The notes beneath the pieces are model-generated. The model did no database searches. It was given only the letters and a program-made list of their open reading frames with translations, and was not told the origin of the DNA. 64,000 nt of DNA from Chloropicon primus. Its lineage: Eukaryota > Chlorophyta > Chloropicophyceae > Chloropicales > Chloropicaceae. Every line of letters begins with the position of its first letter. The stretch's first letter is position 1. The stretch spans positions 186,001-250,000 of the forward strand of contig CP060768.1 of NCBI GenBank assembly GCA_023205875.1, given 5' to 3'. The translations under genes and the position numbers were made by a program. Shown one piece after another: positions 50,526 through 60,800 of the stretch.

Positions 50526-51645
50526 ATGCAGAGTGCGAGACTGAGGGCGAGATGCGGGGCCTCCGGAAGAGGAAGGGCTTGTGTCAGCGTCAGAGGCAGG
50601 AGAGCTGCTTTGGCGACGACGACGGCGACGACGACGGCGAGGAGGCTTGGGCAAAGCAGACGCCACGTGAGAGTGAGCGCCGCGGCGGAGGACCCCTACA
50701 GCGTAAGTAGTAGTCTGGAAACGGGATTGATGATCTCCTCCCACCTGACTCTCGTCGTTCCTGGTGTGTTTTCTTGTCGCAGATTCTTGGCGTCGCTCCG
50801 GGAGCGGACTCGGAGGCCATCAACAGGGCGTACAAGTCGAAGTAAGTCCTTTTGTGAGGGTCACTTGACTGGACGACGACAGGCACTAAACCGCTCACTC
50901 TCCTTCTCGATTCGATTTTCCCTCTCCTCCTCAGGATCGCCACGGCGACGACGGATGACGAGAAGAAAGCGATAGAAACGGCGCACACCTCCATCATGAT
51001 GTCCAGCTTGTCCGCCCGCCTTCAGGGAGGGGGGAGCGCCGTGGCCAAGGAGATCAGATACGCGGACCGGGCGCCCATGTTCCGCTGGAGACCGAGGTAC
51101 AGCAAGCTCGTTTGTTTGTTCCTTCTTCTCCTTCCTCTTCTTGAAGTCATCGCGAAGAGAGAGGAGGAGACCCGACCCCGTGGATGATTGACTGACCTTT
51201 TCTCTCTCTCTCTCTCTCGCGCGCGCGCGCCACGCCACAAAGGCTTCACATGTGCGAGCAGAAGGACATTCTGATCAACGGAGGTATCTGGGCTGCTGCC
51301 GTGTACTGGGCGAACAAGTCCACGTACTCCCCGTGGCAACCCCTGATGCTCGGTTTCGCCGTCCTCTTCATCAGGATGAACTACAAGCTGATGCCCCTGA
51401 TGCCGAGGCCGGCGACGGACGACAGGAAGGAGATCAGGAACGCGGACACCAAGAGGCTCGGGAGGGCCTTTGGCGTTGTCGGCGGCCTCTTCGCCCTGTT
51501 CGCCGGGGTCGTCTCCTTCGTCCCCCAAGTCCTCATGGCTCTCAGGCTCACCGTGCCCATGTGGCTCTTGGGAAGCTTGTACGAGTTCTCCGTCGGCGTC
51601 GCGGGCCTCGTCGGCTCCATGATCGGAGCCTCCTTCTGCAGGTGA
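50526..51645 (+). CDS. CPP1: CPP1-like plastid chaperone (DUF3353, J-like domain)
   Basis: Four exons, 50526-50702, 50783-50841, 50935-51096 and 51243-51645, encode 266 residues. In plants CPP1 is a thylakoid/envelope protein with a J-like fold that stabilises light-dependent protochlorophyllide oxidoreductase. Residues 1-54 are an Arg/Ala/Ser/Thr-rich transit peptide ending VRVSAAA. The J-like segment reads DPYSILGVAPGADSEAINRA, with no HPD triad, as in CPP1. The membrane part has at least three helices (INGGIWAAAVYWANK, MLGFAVLFIRM, GRAFGVVGGLFALFAGVVSF), ending LVGSMIGASFCR like the plant FLFLGCTFLK end. All junctions are GT-AG and in frame (phases 0, 2, 2); the third acceptor is AAG. The leader has no signal peptide, which argues for a primary plastid. 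POR partnership is inferred from the family. Confidence 0.83.
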
Positions 51646-53389
51646 GAGGGTCAAAGGGGGGCAGGAAGAGGAGGGAGGAGAGTTTTTGGATTGAGGAGGA
51701 GAAGGAGGAAGTTGTAGTTGCTGTTGCTGTTGCTGAAGAAGAAGGAGAGTCTTGGTGACGGATGATTTTTCTTTTTGAAGAAGCAAGCCAGGTCGTGCGC
51801 TGGGAGTGGCGTTGGAGTTCAAGGGCAGTTAGGTTTTTGCGTCGTGAGCGCAAGGGCGCGAGAAGGGCGTGCAAGGAAGGAAGACGAAAGGTGTTTTGTG
51901 TTTTGTTTTTCATGAAATCCAAGTTTCCAAGACGGAGAGTCGACACTCACCCCCAAAACATCCAATGCGAAGAGCTTCCTTCCTTGAATACTACACGGCC
52001 ATCATCCTCCTCCTTCTCATCATCTGTCTGTCTCTCCAGGGATCCCGAGCGTGTGAAAGTGTGAGAGCAAGACATTGGGGAAGGAGCAAGAGGACACCAC
52101 ACCATGCATCCATCCATCCTCCTCCTCCTCCTCATCTATCTGTCTCTCCAGGGATCCCGAGCGTGTGAAAGTGTGAGAGCAAGACATTGGGGAAGGAGCA
52201 AGAGGACACCACACCATGCATCCATCCTCCTCTCCTTCTCATCATCTGTCTGTCTCTCCAGGGATCCCGAGCGTGTGAAAGTGTGAGAGCAAGACATTGG
52301 GGAAGGAGCAAGAGGACACCACACCATGCATCCATCCTCCTCTCCTCCTCATCTGTCTGTCTCTCCAGGGATCCCGAGCGTGTGAAAGTGTGAGAGCAAG
52401 ACATTGGGGAAGGAGCAAGAGGACACCACACCATGCATCCATCCATCCTCCTCCTCCTCATCTATCTGTCTCTCCAGAGGTCGCGCTATCCATATCGGAT
52501 CTTCGATCCGTGTTGTTTCCCAGCCTGAGGAGGTCGTGTAGTTATCGCAGCTTAAGCTCGTTCTTTTTTTTTTTAGAAAAAAAAAACGCCGGAGAGTGCT
52601 AAACGCATCTTATTTTTTCTTTCCGCGCAAGCGTATCAGATTTTGGAGATCTTCACCAGCGAAGGGAGGACAGCAAACGTCACGTTCTTCGGCGAAAGGG
52701 ACGACAACGGACGAGAACGAGGCCGAGGAGAGGTCATTACGACAAGGTACGTCTCAAGCTCTTTCGATAGACCCCTCGCACGCACGATTTGGTGCCCGGG
52801 TCGCCACGGGACGCCTTCCTGGGCATCACGACGTCACGGGGATGCCATGGCCTCCATGCAGGCCAAGTCCCATGGCGAGCACGGAGGGGGGGGGAGGGTC
52901 GTTGGCTCCCGTGGTGACGCGAGAGATACCTCGACCTCGCTGCGCTCTCGGCGCCGCGCTCGTCGCTGGCGTCGTGGAACCTCCGCGCGCCTTTGACTTT
53001 TGTTGCAACTCGGAAGGGTCCCCTGGGGTTTGGTTTGGACGGCCGAGAGATCCCGAGACGGAAGGGAAGGCTCTGCTCCCTCCGTCGAGGTCGCGCGCAC
53101 CCGGGCTTGTGCCAACACGTGTGCTCCACGTTTTCGTTCCTTTTCTTTCTTTCTTTCTTTTCTGACGCGAGCGTTTCTCTCTCTCTCTCTCTCGTTTTCC
53201 GTTCGTTTTCGGAATCGTCATCGTCATCGACGACGCGCCACCAGCAGCAACAATGGAAGAAAAGTCAGGACGCCATCCTGAAAACCGTGGGACCACGACC
53301 ACAACCAAGACGACCGTCGTGCGTTGAGAAAGAAAGAGCCCGACCACCACGCACAAGAGAAACGACACCTGAACAACACGCATATCATC
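51646..53389. other. long spacer with intron-like tandem array and possible 5' UTR exon
   Basis: About 1.7 kb upstream of the LNK-like gene. It holds the array at 52040-52477, an A/T-rich patch at 52562-52588, and a GACAAG/GTACGT donor-like site at 52747 that could pair with a CAG acceptor near 53251 to form a 5' UTR intron. No coding frame is convincing. Confidence 0.5.
52040..52477 (+). repeat. four-unit 107-112-bp array; each unit resembles an intron plus 11-nt exon
   Basis: The 11-mer GGATCCCGAGC recurs at 52040, 52152, 52262 and 52369. Each copy is preceded by a pyrimidine tract and CCAG, and followed by GTGTGAAAGTGTGAGAGC. The segments between 11-mers (52051-52151, 52163-52261, 52273-52368, 52380-52477) all begin GT and end AG, are 96-101 nt long, and carry TCTGTCTCTCCAG at the end. 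Copies are nearly identical, differing mainly in the number of TCC/CATC units, so the array is young. Confidence 0.9.
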
Positions 53390-54775
53390 ATGGCGAACTC
53401 GGGCAAGGGGAAGAAGAACACCAACTCCAACCCCTCCCCCGAGAAGAAGCGCCCCGGGGGCCCTGAAGGCGGCAAGGGGGGGAAGAAGAAATCCTCCCGC
53501 ACCTCCGGGAGCCCCCGTGGTGGCCGCAGGTCCTCGATGCAGGACATGGCTGCGGTGGGGGCGGGAGTCGGGGGGCAGACGGACGTGTACGGCGATCTGT
53601 TCAACCTCGGCCCAACCTCGACGTACGGCTCCACGGAAGACCCCACGGGTCTCTTCCCCACGCTGTACTTTGACGATGGCTCGGTGCCCATGCCGACGCC
53701 CTCGTGGGACGTGATGCCGAACATCCCGAGCGCCCAAGAAATGCCGCCGGCGGGCTCGGTGAGGTGCTCGACTCCCGTGAGCAACTACAACAGGGCAGAC
53801 AGCCTGGGCGGCGCGGGAGCGGGGATGAGCCCGTACGAGTCGGCGTACTACATGCCGCAGTCGCAGGGGTACAACAACCCACACCCCTCCTCTCCGTCCC
53901 TGATGTACGCGCCGGCCGGAGTCCCGGGCTCTTCGCAGCAGGCCGACACCTACACCCCCATGGGGAGCTACGGGCAGGGCCAAGGCGCCTACCACGGCAG
54001 GATGAGGTACTCTCAGCACCCCGTGGGCTCCTACGGGATGCCGTACGCGTCCCACCACCACATGTACCCGGGGAGCGAGCAGCAGCAGCAGCAGCAGATG
54101 TCGCACGACCAGCACCGGGCCATGTCGCACTACGGGGCGAGCACGATACCTCCCATGAGCGCCACCACCATGAGCAGCAGCCACAGGGGAGGCCACGTGG
54201 ACTTGAAGCTCGAGGGGGCGAGTGGGAAGGGCGAGAGCGGGGCAGGCGACCCCGTGAAAGATAGCGGCGCCTCGTCGAGCAAGAAGAAGGGGGAGCTCGA
54301 AGGCGGCAGGGACCTGAGGGGATACATGCAGCCGGCGATGGGGCTGGCCGTGCACGGGGCGCCGGGAGCCTTCTACCAGGGGGCTTACGGCCACCAGCCA
54401 ATGCCCCAGCAGCAAGTGGCGCCGGGCGGCGCGTTCATGGGCAACGTCCCCGACAGAAGAATGAGTGGCATGGGGAAGGAACACTCGTCGGGTGATCTCA
54501 AGGAGCTGAACGACAGGCAGCTCTCCGGTTACATACGCCCCATGCTTTACCAGCTGCAGCAGCTAGTAAGTATACTGGACTTCAACACCAGGATGACCAT
54601 CTCCGAATCGCTGTTGAGGCTAGCGACGGCAAAGGAACAAAGTTCTGCCGGCGTGAACCCTGACATACAAACGCAAGAGGAGAAGAACGAGGCCGCGGTC
54701 CAAAAGGTGCTGGACAGATCCGTCTGCCAGCTGCTCTACAACAGTTCAAGAAATGAGCAAATGAACCAGGTTTAG
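53390..54775 (+). CDS. LNK-like protein (clock/light co-regulator family)
   Basis: Single coding exon, 461 residues from the ATG at 53390. Most of the protein is low-complexity: a basic Lys/Ser/Gly N-terminus, then Tyr/Gly/Ser/Pro/Met/Gln-rich stretches including a Gln run. The C-terminal domain (about residues 377-450) reads LSGYIRPMLYQLQQLVSILD, NTRMTISESLLRLATAKEQS, then VQKVLDRSVCQLLYNSS. This follows the conserved end of plant LNK1-4: QL--VL-QLD--T-LCIRDSLYRLA-SAEQR, then -DRSVAHLLFH. LNKs are nuclear co-activators that bind REVEILLE MYB factors to link light and the circadian clock. The N-terminal acidic and R1/R2 motifs are not evident. The call rests on the C-terminal domain. It converges on the giant chromatin gene with 72 bases between stops. 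Confidence 0.65.
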   Translation: MANSGKGKKNTNSNPSPEKKRPGGPEGGKGGKKKSSRTSGSPRGGRRSSMQDMAAVGAGVGGQTDVYGDLFNLGPTSTYGSTEDPTGLFPTLYFDDGSVPMPTPSWDVMPNIPSAQEMPPAGSVRCSTPVSNYNRADSLGGAGAGMSPYESAYYMPQSQGYNNPHPSSPSLMYAPAGVPGSSQQADTYTPMGSYGQGQGAYHGRMRYSQHPVGSYGMPYASHHHMYPGSEQQQQQQMSHDQHRAMSHYGASTIPPMSATTMSSSHRGGHVDLKLEGASGKGESGAGDPVKDSGASSSKKKGELEGGRDLRGYMQPAMGLAVHGAPGAFYQGAYGHQPMPQQQVAPGGAFMGNVPDRRMSGMGKEHSSGDLKELNDRQLSGYIRPMLYQLQQLVSILDFNTRMTISESLLRLATAKEQSSAGVNPDIQTQEEKNEAAVQKVLDRSVCQLLYNSSRNEQMNQV

Positions 54776-54808
54776 AGGGTTTGTTGATCTATAAAGTTTT
54801 GGATATAT

Positions 54809-54813
54809 TTACA
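54809..54813 (-). terminator. UGUAA polyadenylation signal of the Myb-DDT-PHD-bromo-Tudor gene
   Basis: TGTAA on the minus strand, 35 bases past the stop codon and only 34 bases from the LNK-like stop on the other strand. The two 3' UTRs must overlap. Confidence 0.5.
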
Positions 54814-54847
54814 GTTTAATTGTGTTAAAAATACGTTGCTTTGCCGG

Positions 54848-57800
54848 TTACTTTTGCGCTTTGGCGGTATCGAATTGCCCTTTCCAGTCAACCTCCTGCT
54901 TTTGCAGATCAAGGAATTCTTCCATCCCGTCGTCGTACTTAATTTGATGCATCTTGTCAGCCTCCCTGAACGCTGCGATTTCTCCGTAATAAAAGCACTT
55001 GTCGTCGGGCCACCAAATGCCTATGCGCTGACCGACATTGTTCTTGCTCTTCGACTTTTTCTTTGCCTTCTTTCCCTTCTTCTCTGGCTCTGGCGCCCCC
55101 TTGGGAGCGGAAAGCGGCACCTGCTCAACCCACTCCACTTTCACCTTGGACAGGTTGAGACTCTCCATGGTCCCGTCCTCGTAGATGACGTTGTGAGTCC
55201 CAGCCGATGCATCGTACGCGTGAACCACGCCATAGTAGTAGGTCTTGTCGTCCTCCCACAGCACGCCAACGCGCCAACCGATGGCAGCCTCCTTCTGGGG
55301 CGGCTTCTTCTGGGAGGAAGCGGACGACTTCTTTGCCTTAGGCTTGCTTGGCCCCTCCTTCCACTCCAGTTTCTCTTTCTCGATGGTTATCATTTCCTGC
55401 TGCCCATCGTCGTACAAAATTTTGTGCTTCTTCTCCTTCTTGTCATAGTCCTTGAGAACGCCATAGTAGTAGGTCTTGTCGTCCTCCCACCAGACGCCAA
55501 CGCGCCAGCCCACGGCGTCAGCCCCCTTCGGATCCTTGCTTGCAGGCACGGCCTTCGCCTTCTTTTGAGACTTAGAGCTCCCGCCCGCGCTTCTCTTCTT
55601 GTCGCCTTTCGGCTGCGTCTCCTGCTTCCCTGCAACTTGCTCAACCCACTCCACTTTCACCTTGGACAGGTTGAGACTCTCCATGGTCCCGTCCTCGTAG
55701 ATGACGTTGTGAGTCCCAGCCGATGCATCGTACGCGTGAACCACGCCATAGTAGTAGGTCTTGTCGTCCTCCCACAGCACGCCAACGCGCCAACCGATGG
55801 CAGCCTCCTTCTGGGGCGGCTTCTTCTGGGAGGAAGCGGACGACTTCTTTGCCTTAGGCTTGCTTGGTTTGGAGCCCACGCTTGAGCTCTTCTTCCCGCC
55901 TTTCGGCTGCGTCTCCTGCTCAACCCACTCCACTTTCACCTTGGACAGGTTGAGACTCTCCATGGTCCCGTCCTCGTAGATGACGTTGTGAGTCCCAGCC
56001 GATGCATCGTACGCGTGAACCACGCCATAGTAGTAGGTCTTGTCGTCCTCCCACAGCACGCCAACGCGCCAACCGATGGCAGCCTCCTTCTGGGGCGGCT
56101 CCAAGGAGGAAGCAGAAGCGTCTTTCTCTTTCCACTCCAGCTTCTCTTCTGTCAAAACAATCCAGTCTTCCACTTGGTCATCGTCGTACAAAATTTTGTG
56201 CTTCTTCTCCTTCTTGTCATAGTCCTTGAGAACGCCATAGTAGTAGGTCTTGTCGTCCTCCCACCAGACGCCAACGCGCCAGCCCACGGCGTCAGCCCCC
56301 TTCGGATCCTTGCTTGCAGGCACGGTCTTCGCCTTCTTCTCCGGGGGAGTATCGCTCATTTCCGTGGGGACCTTGTTCAAGCACCCCTTCTTCAGCTTCG
56401 GGTTACGGCAGTACCTGCATACGCCACACTTCATTCCTGGAATAGAGGGCCTCCTCTTTCGTTCCTTGTGTTGCTTTTGTTGCTTTGGCCTCGCGTCAAC
56501 CTCTGCGTCTTCAGGGAGGGTCTGCTCAACCCACTCAATCTTCACCTCCGAGAGATCAAGGTTCTCCAAGGTGCCATCGTCATAGAGCACGCTGTGAGTT
56601 CCCGTGTCCTCGTCGTAACCATTCACAATGCCGTAGTAGTAGGTATTGTCCTCCTCCCAGAGCAAACCAAGACGCCAACCAATGGCAGCCTCCTCCGTGG
56701 GAGGCGTCTCTGGTGGCCCTGATTTCTGTGAAGTGCTCTTGGACTTTGCTTTGATCCCCTCGATCTGACTGGCATCCACTGGCATTCCATCCATGGAGAA
56801 GGAATACTTGAAGTTGAATCTGTCGTCACACCAATGTATGTGATGTTTCGTGAGCGTAACGCATGCAAACGTGTCATCGTCGTACTTGATCCTGTGCTTC
56901 TCCTTTTCATAGGCCATAATGTCCCCATAGAAGAAGCAAAGACTCCGAGGCCACCATATACCCACCCTGAAGCCAACACATTTTTCTGGGCTAGTCAAGA
57001 CTATTTCAGGCTTGTTGGTATTGATTGTATACTTTTTGTAATCAGGGCAGCTCATCCTCAGTGCCCACAGGATGTCAAAAGCAGGCTCAATCACAAGACT
57101 CTGCTGGTATATAGGATCTTCGCCCCTGTTAAACAGTCTGCAGTTGTTCCAGACCAGCTTAACATCTCTGAAGACCTCGTCCTCGTGCGAGTAGACCAAG
57201 TTGTTCCAACCAATGTCACGCCCTGCTTCAAGTTGTTTCCTGATCGTTCCAAGATCCATGGGGTTCTTAATGATCTGCCCATAAACAGGGATCAACTCGA
57301 CATCCACAGGATCCTGGAACGCAAAAGATTCAGGGAGTTTCATCACGTCTTTGACCACCGACAATGCGGCCAAAAGCCTATCCTTGAGTGGCCTTTCCTT
57401 TTTGGCAGGAACAACAGCAGCTTTGGAGGCCTGAGCAGCCTCCTTACTCTTCGCCTTGGCCACTGCCTTCAGCTTGGCTTTCTTGCTCACCTCTCTCATC
57501 GCCTGGGCCTTGGCTGCCGCACGGGCTGCAAGCTTGTCGCTAGTGTGTTCCGCCCAATTGGATTCCGTAATGAAAGGGAAGAGCTCGCCTATTTGTCCCC
57601 AGAACCACTTCTGCAGCCTGACGGCACTCGTGTACACCTCTGATTCGTCCTGGTTGTACGTTCTTGCATTGCTGAACATCAATTCCACATCCCGAATAAA
57701 GTCCTGGACCACCGCGTAATTGTTTGTCTTCGTTCTGTTCAAACATTGCCTGATGCTTCCGATATCTACAGGAGCAGTTATGATCCTGTAGTAATCAGGC

Positions 57801-60800
57801 AAAAGCTTCCTCGAAGGCAAATGCAAAAAGGGAGTAGCAAGGTATTCTGAATCGATGGTCTCGTCCTGTTTGACATCCAGCATCTGCTCGATGATCTTCA
57901 AGCACCTGTCTTGGTTCTCTTTTGTCATCCTTGACACGGCGCTGGGAACTGAGGGCACAGGCTCGTAATGCTCTGCGCTGAGAGTTTTTCCATTCCTGTC
58001 CTCCCCTTTCTCTGGGACAACTCCGACAACAGGGATCTGCATTTGCTGCACTATATCGGGCTGGGCTGCTGCCACGGTACTGGTCACTTGAGACTCCTGC
58101 TCTTCCATGCAGAAGGGCTTCAATTCTCCTCTCTCTGCCCGTTGAAGCAGGACATTCAAAACATTCCTTGGAATGAATGAGGCAACCCATTCTTTCGACT
58201 TTTTTCCTTTCGTCGTGTCCCTACCAGTTGAGATACGGACACATGCGTCAAGAATGGCTTTGTTCACCAGCTTAAGCCTCTTGTGATCCTCCTCGGTGAG
58301 CTCAGTCTTCTTCGACTGTCTCTCCCTTTCCCTTTCCAGCCTCCTCTGCTCCTTCGCCTCCTTCTCTGCCTTGATTCTCGCTTCATTCTCATCACGGATT
58401 TGCTTTTCAATTGCCTTTGCCTTTGCCAGGCGGTCTTTAAGCGCCTCAGGAACAACAGATAATTCCTGGTTGAGTAGAGCTTGCTCGAAACTCAGCTTGT
58501 CCAATGTTTCTTGGTCCCCGCTCGCATATGTAAGCTTGACACCCCTGTCCTTGGGAAGCATCATCAACTTAGCGTTGTACCACCTTCCTTCCTCAGGCCA
58601 GTAAACCGCCACAGAAAGACCAGTCAACCCGGGATGCAGGTGCTCCACCCTCAAGAAGTATCTTTCCGATTTGCTGTTTTCCATTCTGTGAATCTCAATG
58701 AAGTCCTTGACCAGCTTGAGAGGGACGTTCTCTTCTCTCAGCCACTCAGGTTCTGACTTGGCCGCCGTTGTAGGAGCTCCGTATGGAGTATACGGAGGGA
58801 CTGGTGGCTTCTTGGTGCAGAGGTACTCATTGTAGTGATACGTTACACCATCCTCTTCCCAAACTTCTGCTGTTGTCCTGCGATCCAGCACCTTCATGCC
58901 TATGTTCTCTTCACCCACGTAGCTGATTTCCTCCCATTTCAGGGACGAGTCGAACTCGCGTACCAGCACTGCGAGCTCAGAGAAGGTTTCAACTTCCTCT
59001 GCCCTGATTCTCCACTCCTGCTGCGTGCTCACGACACCATACCTCTTGTTAGGATACAAACAACCTTCAGCAGCAACGACCCCGCCCTGTCTTGCGATTT
59101 TCCTGGTTTGATTCATAGGCAACATCTTGTTCCTGCCCAAGAATTGCTTGTTCTTCCTCCATGTGAGGAGTGATTTCTCTCCCGTCGGATAAAGCCTGTA
59201 TGGCCAAGGCTTCTTCTTGCCAGGCCTGACTGGGTGCACCGGTTGATAGGATTGCGGCCTGTCAATGTATTCGCCCAATTTGAGCTCCCCCAACTTCAAC
59301 CCGATGTACTTCTGAACAGACCTGATTTCCTTTTGAGGGTCCTCACGCATTCTGTTTGACAGCAACCTAGGGTCCGCCGTTTCATACCAGCTCTCATAGC
59401 GAGCCCTCTCTGACAAAGCTCGTTCGAGTTCCAAGAGCCTGATGCCCAACTCGTGAGGACTCGTGGAGCGAAAGACGGAATTGATCCATTTACTTCTCCA
59501 AGTTGGGTAGTTGGACCAGTTCTCCTCCAGCAAGCCCCAAAGCAGCCTCTCTGTCCTGGAAAGGTAGACGATCATCATATGCGCATGAGGGTGCACATTG
59601 CAGAGTGGCAATTTCTGCAAGCTTTTCTGCCCACGGCCAATGCGCGTTGGCCAGACGTACTTGCTGATAGCGAATTGGCTCTTGTCACTCCCGCGAGACT
59701 TCGACCTCGTAGTCATTTCGTTGAACAGGGTGCCCCAAGCGTTGCGGTACTTGTTGACGTATGTGTCCAGGGAGTCCTTGAAATAAGCTATCTTCACTTC
59801 TTCCTCAAAGCCCCCGGACAGATATTCGGCTGCCATGTCCTTGCCCTCGATGGGGTGTTGTATTGGTAGGACCTTGCATTTCCATTCAACGGAAATGGGT
59901 GCACTTGACCCGACATAAATTTGTGGCCCCTGAGCCGCCTTCTTCTTTCCCTTGCTTTTCCTGGAAGGCCTCCTCGATCGCGTCACAGCCTCAACTTCTG
60001 TGTCTATAACAGCACACTGGAATGCAAAGTCCTGGATCTGCCACGTGGACTTTTTCTTCCCTTTCCTCGGAGCACTCGTCACCTTTTTCAGCGTCATCAA
60101 ATCAAATTGCAAGGAGTCAGAGAACCTACCCTCGTTCTCCTTCCGAAGCTTGCATTCCTCGCACAACCAGATTCCATCCGACATGATGACCTTGTTATTC
60201 TCACCGGCACACCTGACGTGAAAGGCCGCGGGGCACCCTTCGCAGCACAGCAGGTTTCCCCCCAAGCCACAAAGCACGCAGGCATCAACGTTGTGATCCC
60301 TGTCGTCGTCCTCCTCCTCCATGGCGTGGGAGCCCTTTGGGACGTAATCCTCGTCGCCCCCCCCCCTTGACTTCTTTCCGGAACCCGGAGTCTTCGAGGA
60401 GGCCCACTTTGGAGGCCTGCCCCTCTTTTTGGGCGTCTGCGCAAGAGCTTTGGCCGAGGGGGTGAACTGCTTTGACAGAGACTTCCGCCCGGGCCCCGTC
60501 AAGTCCTGCCTAGTGTTCAGCGTATGCAGCAGCGTCGTGAATCTCATCACGGTCCTCATGCCGTACTCCTCCCTCTGCCACATCTCACACCTCATCACAC
60601 TGCAGTCAAGCAAGTCGTCACAGAGCCTCTGCATGATGGAAATCTTTCCCCTCAAGTCCGTGAAGTGGTACTCTTTCGACCGTCTGACCTTCTTCACCTT
60701 GGCCCCCGCCCTCTCGGCAGACTCGTCGATCTTCATCGCCTTTCGGACCTTCTCGACCCTCTCGAAGGACTCCTCACCCCAGTCGAGGTTCAGCTTCACG

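Noticed and set aside
52040-52477. CRISPR-like reading of the 52-kb array
   Set aside because: In a eukaryotic nuclear context; repeats are long (about 100 nt) and spacers are identical 11-mers, the reverse of CRISPR structure.
52562-52588. Poly-A/T patch as a retroposed-copy tail
   Set aside because: No target-site duplication and no gene-like sequence beside it.
52826-54484. 552-codon minus-strand frame opposite the LNK-like gene
   Set aside because: Arg/Pro/His/Val-rich shadow without motifs; the + frame ends in a recognisable domain.
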